The notes beneath the pieces were generated by a model. The model saw nothing but the letters and a program-made list of their open reading frames with translations, made no database searches and had not been told where the DNA came from. The translations under genes and the position numbers were made by a program. DNA of 64,000 bases from a virus, in IMG/VR virus record IMGVR_UViG_3300035670_000059, positions 1 through 64,000 of that record; one strand, written 5' to 3'. This document shows positions 1 to 6,807 of the stretch, piece by piece (position 1 is the stretch's first letter; each line of letters starts with the position of its first letter).

Positions 1-60
1 GAGTATAATGAAAAATACCCTCAGTACCTAACACCTAATCACCCAGGCATGGTTAAATAA
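1..60 (+). CDS. C-terminal end of an upstream gene (partial)
   Basis: Frame 1 is open from the first base of the window and ends in TAA at 58-60, giving 19 residues that finish with the peptide PNHPGMVK. The start lies outside the window. The next gene begins 15 nt downstream on the same strand, the tight packing usual in this genome. No function can be read from so short a tail, and chance openness over 20 codons cannot be excluded. Confidence 0.5.
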   Translation, partial: EYNEKYPQYLTPNHPGMVK

Positions 61-75
61 TATAAATAATAAGTT

Positions 76-291
76 ATGAACAGTTACATGAAATTTAAAA
101 TCGAGAAAGAAACAAGGTGGGATGTCAGTAAAATGGATATCGTAACCAAGTATTTTATTTGGGCAGGTAGCCAATGTTTAGCCTTAGTTAATACTGAGGA
201 GGAAGCAAAAGCAAAGTTTAACCAAATCAAATCCTGTTATATCCAGGGTGAGACTGTAGTGATACTAGAAGAGGATATTGAGATAAAATAA
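76..291 (+). CDS. Small hypothetical protein (71 aa)
   Basis: An ATG in an A-rich leader opens a 71-codon frame ending in TAA, nine bases before the first tRNA-like element. The product is soluble and mixed-charge, with no signal peptide or membrane helix. A central KAKFNQIKS stretch and the end VVILEEDIEIK suggest a small alpha/beta fold. I do not recognise the family. It is co-directional with the partial gene upstream and could share its transcript. Confidence 0.6.
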   Translation: MNSYMKFKIEKETRWDVSKMDIVTKYFIWAGSQCLALVNTEEEAKAKFNQIKSCYIQGETVVILEEDIEIK

Positions 292-299
292 TATAAAAT

Positions 300-377
300 A
301 GTCAGGTGGCGGAATTGGTTGCCAAGATAGCGGACTCTAAGGAGCGTCTATCACAGGTTCGAGTCCTGTCCTGACTA
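300..377 (+). tRNA. tRNA-like element 1 (Leu-like arms, aberrant anticodon domain)
   Basis: The 5' strand AGTCAGG (300-306) pairs perfectly with CCTGACT (370-376), followed by discriminator A377. The D-arm region resembles bacterial tRNA-Leu (TGGCGGAATTGG). The T arm ACAGG-TTCGAGT-CCTGT is canonical. No normal 5-bp anticodon stem with a 7-nt loop fits between them; instead GATAG/CTATC closes a 17-nt loop containing CTCTAAGGAG, leaving no variable loop. It is therefore a tRNA relic, a tRNA-like structure, or a precursor needing processing. Identity is unassigned. Confidence 0.45.
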
Positions 378-611
378 CACATTCATAAACGCATCCAAGC
401 GGGCAGTAGGGGATGATGAATTAAAATAAATTGTATAAGAAGCCACAAACGGTCAACTCGAGATAAGGCCGGAGTAAGGTATGAAAGAATATCCGAAAAG
501 AGAATAAGGCACACAAGTCAATTCTTAATGGAGAATAACGAAGCCCTGCGATACTATGTAGATGCCTCCACGTGGCAGTATTGGATAACCAACTAAATCT
601 ACAAACTAAAT
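378..611 (+). other. Structured spacer between tRNA-like elements, possible group I intron 3' pieces
   Basis: No convincing reading frame is present. Hairpins include CATCC...GGATG (392-415), ATTCT...AGAAT (about 521-536) and ATACT...AGTAT (about 551-583) with TGCC/GGCA inside. The segment ACACAAGTC followed by AATTCTTAATGGAGAAT resembles, from memory, the S strand plus P9 hairpin of tRNA-Leu group I introns. The match is by eye only. Its position upstream of the candidate 5' intron piece at 640-725 would make the order permuted or scrambled. Confidence 0.3.
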
Positions 612-748
612 AGTCAGGTGGCGGAATTGGGAGACGCATTGCCAAAGCAAGTGAGTAATTGACGAGTGGGAATGAACCTAAATCTCGTAATGGGATAACC
701 TGATGGGATTTCAGAGACTCGCCTTTCACAAATACAGGTTCGAATCCT
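612..748 (+). tRNA. tRNA-Leu-like element 2 interrupted by an intron-like insert
   Basis: The same acceptor pair, AGTCAGG (612-618) with CCTGACT (741-747), surrounds a classic tRNA-Leu 5' half (GGTGGCGGAATTGG then GAGACGC) and a TTCGAAT T arm. The total is 137 nt, far above the roughly 85 nt of tRNA-Leu. The insert contains GGGAATGAACCTAAATC and TTCAGAGACTCG, which resemble the P/P5 region and the R strand (P7) of tRNA-Leu group I introns. No S strand or 3' splice site follows before the T arm, so the intron is incomplete here. An anticodon cannot be assigned. Confidence 0.4.
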
Positions 749-778
749 GTCCTGACTACACATAACCATAATTTTTGA

Positions 779-796
779 AACAACATGCATGTTGTT
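779..796. repeat. Perfect 18-bp palindrome
   Basis: AACAACATGCATGTTGTT is identical to its own reverse complement. It lies 30 bp downstream of tRNA-like element 2 and just before the GC-rich island. It could be a protein-binding site or a cruciform/hairpin; no T-tract follows, so it is not a simple terminator. Confidence 0.6.
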
Positions 797-799
797 CTT

Positions 800-935
800 A
801 AAATGGGGTACCCCGTAGGGGATACCCCTGCCTGTGTCCGTACGTGCGCGTATACGCCTTGGCCGGTATGCCGTATATATTACGTAGTTACGCCCATACG
901 CGTAGGTATCCATATATGCGTGGGTGCCGGAAAAA
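800..935. other. GC-rich, palindrome-dense non-coding island
   Basis: This stretch is much richer in G and C than the surrounding genome. It is crowded with short palindromes: GGGGTACCCC, GTATAC, TACGTA (twice) and ACGCGT, with alternating purine-pyrimidine runs around 840-925. Frames crossing it on either strand have no plausible protein character and run into the tRNA-like element or the terminator. Binding site, replication-related sequence and foreign insertion are all possible. Confidence 0.4.
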
Positions 936-1010
936 AAAGTGTAGATATACACACAGAGCTCTTAACCCTTTCCACCCCGACCAAGTATATACAAATATCT
1001 TATAGGATAA

Positions 1011-1038
1011 AAAATGGCCCCCATAAAGGGGGCCTTTT
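1011..1038 (+). terminator. Intrinsic terminator
   Basis: GGCCCCC (1016-1022), loop ATAAA, GGGGGCC (1028-1034), then TTTT. An A-run precedes the stem, so it could also act on the minus strand. It closes the plus-strand tRNA-like region. Confidence 0.8.
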
Positions 1039-1114
1039 CCCATTTTACCCATTTTGGAAAAAAAACATAAAGCGGCAACCTTCTTTTTTAAAAAACCTTT
1101 TTGGGTATGGAAAA

Positions 1115-1142
1115 TATATATAAAAATAACCTATTGGTTATT
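1115..1142 (-). terminator. Intrinsic terminator of the minus-strand operon
   Basis: Read on the minus strand: AATAACC (1142-1136), a 4-nt loop, GGTTATT (1131-1125), then a T-rich tail. It lies 14 bp beyond the stop codon of the last minus-strand gene. Confidence 0.65.
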
Positions 1143-1156
1143 CCAAAAAATTAAAA

Positions 1157-1552
1157 TCAGTACTCGTTACCAGAGGCAATACGTGTTACATATTTTTTAA
1201 TTCTATTCATATCATCAACTAAGCTACCAATAGCTTTAGCTTGTGTTTTTCTATCAAAATCTTGATTTGATCTTAAGGTTTCTATTATCTCACTCAATGT
1301 ACGTAAAATAGAGGGGATATCCACGTCTTTTTCAAAACCATTGTTTTTAAGAATAGTTCTCATTTGTTCAACCTCCACATATAGATCCAAGTATTTTTGA
1401 TCCAGTTGTTTAAAAGCAATTTCTAATTCTTTTAGAGATCTTTCCAAAATATCTTTCCCACCAAAGCTTTTTTCTGTTAATTTATTAATACCCAGGGTAA
1501 CCCCTATTCCCAATAAAATTCCTAACGTAAATACTAATACCAATGTTGCCAT
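1157..1552 (-). CDS. Small membrane-anchored coiled-coil protein (131 aa)
   Basis: Residues 3-22 form one strongly hydrophobic, glycine-rich segment (LVLVFTLGILLGIGVTLGI). The rest is a charged, probably helical cytoplasmic or periplasmic domain with LEIAFKQLDQKYLDLYVEVEQM as a coiled-coil candidate. It is the last gene of the three-gene minus-strand operon, 6 bp after the thioredoxin-like gene, and is followed by a terminator. I recognise no family. A single-pass protein in an early operon might act on the host envelope or tether its neighbour, but this is inference. Confidence 0.7.
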   Translation of the reverse strand: MATLVLVFTLGILLGIGVTLGINKLTEKSFGGKDILERSLKELEIAFKQLDQKYLDLYVEVEQMRTILKNNGFEKDVDIPSILRTLSEIIETLRSNQDFDRKTQAKAIGSLVDDMNRIKKYVTRIASGNEY

Positions 1553-1558
1553 GTTTTT

Positions 1559-1861
1559 TTATTTAAATAATACCTTTTCAATTTCTTTTATATTGTTGGA
1601 TTGTATCCTTTTTTTCTCAACCCCATTCTCAAAATAAACCAAAGTAGGATAATATTCAATGTTGTAATAATCAGCTGTACCTTCAAATTTATTACCATCC
1701 AGAAACATAAATTCTACGTCTGTATGGACCTGTTCAAGTAATGGAACAACTACCTCAGTTACTGTTCTACATGCTGAGCATGTATAGGAACCAAATATAA
1801 CAACTGCCTTATCTACTTGTCGTGTGTAGTTTTGTAGTGGAAAACTTTTTACGTGTATCAT
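1559..1861 (-). CDS. Thioredoxin-like protein (100 aa)
   Basis: The redox motif CSAC (C28-C31) follows a beta strand VVIFGSYT, as in thioredoxins, and YYPT places the expected cis-proline at P72. Length 100 is close to classical thioredoxin (about 105-110). The CSAC active site is unlike the CGPC of cellular thioredoxin, so redox potential and partners may differ. Phage thioredoxins or glutaredoxins usually feed ribonucleotide reductase or modify host factors; no reductase is visible here. It lies between two membrane-protein genes in one operon. Confidence 0.8.
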   Translation of the reverse strand: MIHVKSFPLQNYTRQVDKAVVIFGSYTCSACRTVTEVVVPLLEQVHTDVEFMFLDGNKFEGTADYYNIEYYPTLVYFENGVEKKRIQSNNIKEIEKVLFK

Positions 1862-1882
1862 AAAATAAAATGTTTTTTATTC

Positions 1883-2029
1883 TTAAAAAACTAAAGCCCC
1901 AATTAATACCCCAATTGACATGGAACCTAGTACTAGCCTCATTCCATATCTTAAATCCTCGTCTTTAATTGTGTTTGGGATTGCCCACGTTGCCAACGTT
2001 GCCCAACCCATAATTAATAGTGTGTTCAT
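1883..2029 (-). CDS. Very small membrane protein (48 aa)
   Basis: The minus strand carries ATG at 2029 and TAA at 1885-1883. The product starts MNTLLIMGWATLATWAIP, has a short charged linker (KDEDLRYG) and ends in a second hydrophobic stretch (VLGSMSIGVLIGALVF), so two membrane segments are likely. It is first in the minus-strand operon, 21 bp before the thioredoxin-like gene and about 30 bp after a host-type promoter. An opposite-strand frame at 1920-2111 is its shadow. Function is unknown; a small phage membrane effector is plausible. Confidence 0.65.
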   Translation of the reverse strand: MNTLLIMGWATLATWAIPNTIKDEDLRYGMRLVLGSMSIGVLIGALVF

Positions 2030-2058
2030 AACTGTTTTTATCTTATATGTTTTTTATT

Positions 2059-2089
2059 TAAATATAATAATGTTTTTTGTGGGTGGCAA
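2059..2089 (-). promoter_or_regulatory. Host-type (Bacteroidetes-like) promoter, minus strand
   Basis: On the minus strand TTG (2089-2087) is followed after exactly 20 nt by TATATTTA (2066-2059). The same layout occurs at three other places in the window. It lies about 30 nt upstream of the first gene of the minus-strand operon. Confidence 0.65.
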
Positions 2090-2189
2090 GTTATTTTTGA
2101 AAAAAATATGATAAGGTGTATATACGGATAAGAGGGGGTGGTGTGGTAAAGCTGGTATTGCTATTAAAAAAAACTTTTAAAAGTACTCC

Positions 2190-2230
2190 ACAGGCAGCTT
2201 GGCTCCGCAGGAGGCCTGTCGTATATTTAC
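2190..2230 (+). promoter_or_regulatory. Host-type promoter with inverted repeat over the -33 region
   Basis: TTG (2199-2201), 20 nt, TATATTTAC (2222-2230), 42 nt before the DUF932-like gene. ACAGGC (2190-2195) and GCCTGT (2214-2219), with CTCC/GGAG inside, form an inverted repeat enclosing the -33 element, a plausible operator. Confidence 0.65.
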
Positions 2231-2272
2231 GGTGTTGTTAATGGTTACAACAATAAAAAACAAATAAAAGTT

Positions 2273-3079
2273 ATGCTAAATCTACAAAATTCCGAGTTCA
2301 AAACTATTGAACAAATCAGATCAATTGCTCCTTCAATTTTCACAAATCATGGAGCTAAAGGTACTTCCGAAAAGTACTCTCACATTCCTACCGACCGAGT
2401 AATCCGAGATATGGAGCTTCTAGGATGGGGGGTTGCAGATGCTAAAGAAGTTAAAGCACGTAAAAATGCAGGTTACCAAAAACACTTAGTTGTATTCAGA
2501 AATCCTGATGTTGTTATCAATGGTGCTGATAATGATACCGTTTTTCCTCAAATTCTATTAACTAACTCACATGATGGTAAAAATAGCTTTGTTTTTACTG
2601 CTGGTTTGTTTAGAATGATTTGTGAAAATGGTTTGGTTATTTCAACTGAACAGTTTGATGAAATTAAGGTTCGTCATATGGGTTATGATTTTGATAAATT
2701 GCAAGATACAATCAAAAAATTGGTTGAAAATCTTCCTCTAACAGTAGAGGCAATGAATCAAATGGTTAATACCGAATTGGAACAAGATCAAATTGTATCC
2801 TTAGCTAAAGATTTGTTGGATCTAAGAGTTGAAAATAGCAAAAATACATACGATATTAATGCTATTGAAGCTATTTTAACTCCTCAAAGAAACCAGGATA
2901 TGGGTACTGATTTGTGGAAAGTGTTTAATCGAATTCAAGAAAATATTCTTGAAGGAAATTTCGATTATCAAACACTTAAAGGTAAATCTAGAAGTGCTAG
3001 AAAAATCAAGAATTTCCAACAAGATTTGGAGTTGAACAAAAAGATGTTTTCTAAGGCTTTAGAATACGCGGTATGTTAA
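2273..3079 (+). CDS. DUF932-like phage protein (268 aa)
   Basis: The N-terminal HIPTDRVIRDMELLGW, the strand KHLVVFRNPDV, the central FPQILLTNSHDGKNSF and the segment RMICENGLV match the usual order of DUF932/phage-plasmid-like proteins (TIGR03299 type). Function is not established; the family is common in early regions of phages and plasmids. The C-terminal third is helical and lysine-rich (GKSRSARKIKNFQQDL). It has its own host-type promoter and overlaps the next gene by 7 bp (ATGTTAA). Confidence 0.75.
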   Translation: MLNLQNSEFKTIEQIRSIAPSIFTNHGAKGTSEKYSHIPTDRVIRDMELLGWGVADAKEVKARKNAGYQKHLVVFRNPDVVINGADNDTVFPQILLTNSHDGKNSFVFTAGLFRMICENGLVISTEQFDEIKVRHMGYDFDKLQDTIKKLVENLPLTVEAMNQMVNTELEQDQIVSLAKDLLDLRVENSKNTYDINAIEAILTPQRNQDMGTDLWKVFNRIQENILEGNFDYQTLKGKSRSARKIKNFQQDLELNKKMFSKALEYAVC

Positions 3080-3732
3080 GAAAACTTATTTTGGCATTTT
3101 CATTAAGTCCCCTTCTAGCTTGTAGCTGGATGGGGATTGATGATAATATTGATGAAATTTATCCATGTTTGGATGGAAATTGTCATTCTTACTTTAAAAT
3201 TGATCCTTGGGTTTCTCCTAATGCTTATCAAGATAAAAATGAATATTGGCATGTAAAATATTGGGGTCCTAAGTATTTTACAATTACGGGAAAGTTGGAT
3301 GAATTGCACCCTAAATATGTAGTTAATGAGGTTCCATTAGTTGAAACAGCATTTGATAGCAATTATTGGGTTGCATTTGATGATTTAACATTTACTATAC
3401 CACTTTATTCACCCTTTGGGTTACAAACCCAAACAGGAACTAAGATTCCAGTAATAAACAAAACTCTTAATATTGGAGAAATTGCTAAATTAATGGAACC
3501 CCTTAATATTGCTGGTTATCAAATCACAAAAAATACCTGTTTTACTTGTCCATATTCCAATAGATTGTTTGCAACTTATAGTAATTATTCATATAATCCA
3601 AAACAACAAATTTATTTAGATGAGAGGATGGTTGGGGATACTTTAGAAGTTTATGTTAAAGTTACTTTCAATATTGATGCAGGTGTTAAAGAAGAAAATT
3701 TCCATATCCTTAAAGTTATTATTGATAAATAA
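3073..3732 (+). CDS. Predicted outer-membrane lipoprotein (219 aa)
   Basis: The N-terminus MLRKLILAFSLSPLLAC is a type II signal peptide with an LLAC lipobox (Cys17). The mature part is beta-rich, with a second cysteine cluster (CFTCP) near residue 156. The start codon overlaps the stop of the DUF932-like gene, so the two are co-translated. I do not recognise the family. Phage lipoproteins of this kind can act in superinfection exclusion or lysis, but nothing specific supports either here. Confidence 0.65.
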   Translation: MLRKLILAFSLSPLLACSWMGIDDNIDEIYPCLDGNCHSYFKIDPWVSPNAYQDKNEYWHVKYWGPKYFTITGKLDELHPKYVVNEVPLVETAFDSNYWVAFDDLTFTIPLYSPFGLQTQTGTKIPVINKTLNIGEIAKLMEPLNIAGYQITKNTCFTCPYSNRLFATYSNYSYNPKQQIYLDERMVGDTLEVYVKVTFNIDAGVKEENFHILKVIIDK

Positions 3733-3738
3733 TATTCT

Positions 3739-4221
3739 ATGAAAAAAATTACTTTAGAACAAGCCGCAAAATACGTTCCTTTAGATGATGATATGGTAAA
3801 TAGGGAACTTCATAAGGCTTCTTATTATGCTTTAAGTCCTTATCCTGATCCTGAATTAGCTAGTAAAGGTTGGGAAAAGGTTACTTACTATTTACCCCGA
3901 AAAACTGATAGCTATATTGATAGAGGGGAAGGTAATCAATGGATTTATATCCTTTCTAATACTACTATCCCAAATGCTTTAAAAATAGGATACACTAATT
4001 TAACTCCAGAATTGAGAGCAAAACAAATATCATCTTCTACCGGAGTGGTAGTACCTTTTAAAGTAGAGTGGGCTTTTAGATGTTTTGATGGGAATTTAAT
4101 GGAGAGTGAAGTGCATGAAGCTTTAAAAGAATATAGAATCAGTAATCAAAGAGAATTCTTCCAAGTAGATTTGGAGGAAGCTAAAAATATTATTACATTA
4201 ATCGGGAAAAAATACACCTAA
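3739..4221 (+). CDS. T5orf172/GIY-YIG-superfamily protein (160 aa)
   Basis: The segment WIYILSNTTIPNALKIGYT is the shortened GIY-YIG signature of the T5orf172/MUG113 branch. It is followed by the typical GVVVPFKVEWAFRC strand, the helix E-x-x-VHEALKEYR and the REFFQVDLEEA close. The 70-residue N-terminus is unassigned. Proteins of this branch occur widely in phages as standalone putative nucleases. It follows the lipoprotein gene by 6 bp. Whether it cuts DNA, and as homing or restriction-like enzyme, cannot be told. Confidence 0.75.
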   Translation: MKKITLEQAAKYVPLDDDMVNRELHKASYYALSPYPDPELASKGWEKVTYYLPRKTDSYIDRGEGNQWIYILSNTTIPNALKIGYTNLTPELRAKQISSSTGVVVPFKVEWAFRCFDGNLMESEVHEALKEYRISNQREFFQVDLEEAKNIITLIGKKYT

Positions 4222-4223
4222 TA

Positions 4224-4234
4224 GTATTTATAAT
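4224..4234 (+). promoter_or_regulatory. Variant late-promoter motif
   Basis: GTATTTATAAT differs in one base from the recurring ATATTTATAAY motif and ends 22 nt before the next start codon. Confidence 0.35.
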
Positions 4235-4256
4235 TGCAGATATGACAATTTTATAA

Positions 4257-4667
4257 ATGATCCCTAAGGATAATATATTTAGTTTGTTTCAAAATGAGGA
4301 TACTATAGAAGTTTATGAAAACTTTATGGATAATCCTTATGTTAAAATAGGGATGTTTAATAAAATCATTAGAAATAATACAGTATTTAATATAAAATTT
4401 AAAAAGTTTTTAGATAGTGTTGATCCAAATTATGATAAAGACTATATAGATTCTTCTTCTAAATTTATAACATTTAATAGAGCATTTTTTTATATTAAAG
4501 ATATTGATGTGAAGAATCCACAACATGTTGATGCGTTAAAATGTCATGATTTTGAAGGTCTAATATTAAATTTAAATTCTTCTATATCTTTTTTTGAAGA
4601 AAAAGAAGAATACGAAAAGTGCAGCCACTTATTTAAAATCAAAAAACTTATTGAAGAGTCTTTATAG
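4257..4667 (+). CDS. Hypothetical protein (136 aa)
   Basis: A complete frame from ATG 4257 to TAG 4667. The product is soluble and rich in Asp, Asn, Lys and Phe, with a predicted helical C-terminus (FEEKEEYEKCSHLFKIKKLIEESL). No motif is recognised. It is preceded by a variant late-promoter motif and followed by 131 bp of non-coding DNA. Confidence 0.6.
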   Translation: MIPKDNIFSLFQNEDTIEVYENFMDNPYVKIGMFNKIIRNNTVFNIKFKKFLDSVDPNYDKDYIDSSSKFITFNRAFFYIKDIDVKNPQHVDALKCHDFEGLILNLNSSISFFEEKEEYEKCSHLFKIKKLIEESL

Positions 4668-4798
4668 ACAACTTGACTCCCCCATCTTTCTTAATTAACT
4701 TTATATCACGGGATTTAAAGAAATGAGAGAAAGGGAGGAGAATGAGAGGATAGGGAATGGAACCCGGGGGATAGGAAACATAAATAAATAAAATAAAA
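4668..4798 (+). other. Non-coding spacer with a purine-rich tract
   Basis: The 131-bp gap contains a G/A-only style tract around 4718-4775 (for example GAGAGAAAGGGAGGAGAATGAGAGG, too long to be a ribosome site) and then an A-rich leader before the next gene. No promoter motif or clear hairpin is seen. Confidence 0.4.
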
Positions 4799-4996
4799 AT
4801 GAGAAATCGAAGCTTAATGCAAAAGAAAGTAGAATATCTTGAATCTACTTTAATCAATCTACAACGTATTGTTAAAACACAAGAACCAATAGAAGTTTAC
4901 ATCCAAAATATTGAAAAAGGATTGGAAGTAATAGAAGATATTAAAAGTATGATAGAGGCAGAACCTTTATCACCGGGTGAGGTAAATAAATTTTAA
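4799..4996 (+). CDS. Small helical hypothetical protein (65 aa)
   Basis: A 65-residue product made almost entirely of helix-forming residues, with a leucine/isoleucine heptad pattern across residues 10-50 (YLESTLINLQRIV and IQNIEKGLEVIEDI). It is probably a short coiled coil. It precedes the HD-domain gene by 16 bp. Function is unknown. Confidence 0.6.
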   Translation: MRNRSLMQKKVEYLESTLINLQRIVKTQEPIEVYIQNIEKGLEVIEDIKSMIEAEPLSPGEVNKF

Positions 4997-5012
4997 ATTA
5001 ATATAAAGGGTT

Positions 5013-5798
5013 ATGAAACTAACAGCTGAACAGATCCAAGGTAATTGGAATGAATTTTTGAAGAATATTGATCTATATATTTCTTCTCCTAGAAAAGAAA
5101 AATTATTGGAATTCTATAAAAAATATGAGGATAGGTTAGTTTTAATGCCTGCTGCTCATAAAAAAGAATATCATAATGCATTTCCTGGGGGGTATGTAGA
5201 ACATGTTAATAGAGTAGTACAAGCTGCTATTAAGTTATATTCAGTATGGGAGGAATTTGATGCAGATATGTCAACTTTTACGGTAGAAGAATTGGTATTT
5301 TCCGCTATTAATCATGACCTCGGCAAAATGGGTGATGCGAATTATGAATCGTATATCCCCCAGACAGATCAATGGAGAAAAGATAAATTAGGAGAAGATT
5401 ACATGTTTAATAACCAACTCCCATTTTCTTCCGTTCCAGATAGGGGATTATTCCTACTCCAGTCTCATGGTATTCAGTATACTTTCAATGAGATGGTGGC
5501 TATTCAGACACATGACGGGTTGTATGATGAGGGAAATAAAAAGTACTTATTGAACTTCATGCCAGAACAAAAACCTAGAACTTGTCTACCATATATTTTA
5601 CACCAGGCAGACTTATTGGCTGCAAGAGTGGAATTTGAAAAAGAATGGTTGCCTAAATTTAAAGAGAAAAAACAAGATAGTTTGGAGGAGCCAAAAAAGA
5701 GTTTTACATTGAATAATAAAACTAAAACTAATGTAAAAACCAAAGCTCTAGGTAGTTTATCTAGCGTGGGTTTAAAAAATATGTTAGACGATTTGTAA
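5013..5798 (+). CDS. HD-domain phosphohydrolase (261 aa)
   Basis: The family signature is clear: GGYVEHVNRV (H64) is followed by INHDLGKMGD, with the HD pair at residues 101-102, and a distal LHQADLLAARVEF supplies the last metal ligand (HxxD near 197-200). HD enzymes of this shape hydrolyse nucleotides or related phosphoesters, and phage versions are often linked to host nucleotide turnover. The substrate cannot be inferred. The C-terminal 40 residues are a lysine-rich tail. It lies in a compact run ending with the sigma factor. Confidence 0.8.
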   Translation: MKLTAEQIQGNWNEFLKNIDLYISSPRKEKLLEFYKKYEDRLVLMPAAHKKEYHNAFPGGYVEHVNRVVQAAIKLYSVWEEFDADMSTFTVEELVFSAINHDLGKMGDANYESYIPQTDQWRKDKLGEDYMFNNQLPFSSVPDRGLFLLQSHGIQYTFNEMVAIQTHDGLYDEGNKKYLLNFMPEQKPRTCLPYILHQADLLAARVEFEKEWLPKFKEKKQDSLEEPKKSFTLNNKTKTNVKTKALGSLSSVGLKNMLDDL

Positions 5799-5799
5799 T

Positions 5800-6066
5800 A
5801 TGATAGAAACTATAATAATTTTAGGAATAATGGTCGTGATCTTAGGATACACGACCATCAACCTTCTAATCAAAAACGAAAAAGCCGAAGATATAATTGT
5901 CTCTCAACAAAACTATATCTCATCAATTTCAGAAATAATTAAAAATTCTGAAAAGAAAATAAAGGAAATAGACGAAAAAGAAATTTTTAAATCTGATGAC
6001 GAAATTGGTTGGTTTTTCAACGAACTTAAAAAAATTCAAAATATCCTCTCTCAGTACAAAAACTAA
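5800..6066 (+). CDS. Small membrane-anchored coiled-coil protein (88 aa)
   Basis: Residues 2-22 are a hydrophobic anchor (IETIIILGIMVVILGYTTIN). The remainder is a charged helix with heptads (ISEIIKNSEKKIKEIDEKEI). The start lies one base after the HD gene stop (TAATATG), so translation is probably coupled. The architecture is like the first gene of the minus operon but the sequences do not match. Function is unknown. Confidence 0.65.
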   Translation: MIETIIILGIMVVILGYTTINLLIKNEKAEDIIVSQQNYISSISEIIKNSEKKIKEIDEKEIFKSDDEIGWFFNELKKIQNILSQYKN

Positions 6067-6072
6067 ACTTTT

Positions 6073-6774
6073 ATGATAAAAAAACGAAATAAAAAAAGTA
6101 AGAATTATTTTACCCAAGAAACCGAAGATTATATTGTATTATATAATAATTCAAAGGATTTTGAGGAAAGAAGTAGGATATATGAGAGACATATCCACTA
6201 CGCCTTTTTTAAATTAACTCAAAACATAATTCATACTTTTAAATTTTATCATACCGAAGTAGAGGAATTAGAACACCTACAACATGAAATAATCACTTTT
6301 CTTTTATCTAAAATTCATTTATTTGATCCATCCAGAGGAGCTAAAGCATATTCTTATTTTGGAACTATAGTCAAAAGATGGCTTATATTATATAATACCA
6401 AAAATTATAATAAAAAAGTAAATAAAACGGAAATTGGCGAATTAGACAAAGAAGGTACTACACATTTTTATACTTTAGAAGATAATTCTAAAAACGAACT
6501 AGATAAGTATTTAGATTTATATGTTGAACATTGCACTAAAAATATATTTGAATTATTTCCTAAAAAGAATGATGCCCAAGTAGCAGATGCAATACTTGAA
6601 ATTTTTAGAAACAGAGAAAATTTAGAGATTTTTAATAAAAAAGCTCTTTACATTTACATCAGAGAAATAATAGATGTAAAAACTCCTAAAATAACTAAAA
6701 TATCTAATCAATTATACGATATTTTTAAAACCAATTATGTTTTTTATCTTGAAAACGGATACGCTAAATTTTAA
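6073..6774 (+). CDS. 55: Late sigma factor, T4 gp55-like
   Basis: The strongest match is the block FDPSRGAKAYSYFGTIVKRWL (residues 84-104), the region-2-like core of T4 gp55 relatives that binds RNA polymerase and melts the late -10 element. Upstream EELEHLQHEIITFLLSKI fits the same fold. At 233 residues it is slightly longer than T4 gp55 (185). Like gp55 it lacks a sigma region 4, in keeping with a late motif that has no -33 element. It probably directs transcription from the ATATTTATAAY sites found before 16 genes. Confidence 0.8.
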   Translation: MIKKRNKKSKNYFTQETEDYIVLYNNSKDFEERSRIYERHIHYAFFKLTQNIIHTFKFYHTEVEELEHLQHEIITFLLSKIHLFDPSRGAKAYSYFGTIVKRWLILYNTKNYNKKVNKTEIGELDKEGTTHFYTLEDNSKNELDKYLDLYVEHCTKNIFELFPKKNDAQVADAILEIFRNRENLEIFNKKALYIYIREIIDVKTPKITKISNQLYDIFKTNYVFYLENGYAKF

Positions 6775-6789
6775 GTTTTTTTTATATCT

Positions 6790-6800
6790 ATATTTATAAC
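6790..6800 (+). promoter_or_regulatory. Late-promoter motif ATATTTATAAC
   Basis: Ends 7 nt before the start of the 114-aa gene at 6808; it begins just after the gp55 gene and heads the baseplate cluster. Confidence 0.65.
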
Positions 6801-6807
6801 AAAAATT

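Noticed and set aside
330-346. Amber-suppressor tRNA (anticodon CTA) in tRNA-like element 1
   Set aside because: The loop CTCTAAG offers a CTA anticodon, but the flanking 5-nt strands do not pair, and TAG is used as an ordinary stop in several genes here.
421-952. Two overlapping minus-strand ORFs (421-786 and 614-952)
   Set aside because: They cover the tRNA-like element and structured spacer and encode Cys/Tyr/Arg-rich, motif-free peptides.
785-1123. 112-codon plus-strand ORF across the GC-rich island
   Set aside because: It runs through the terminator at 1011-1038 and has no protein-like character; its composition reflects the palindromic island.
1920-2111. 63-codon plus-strand ORF
   Set aside because: It is antisense to the 48-aa minus-strand membrane-protein gene, which has a promoter, good spacing and a sensible product.
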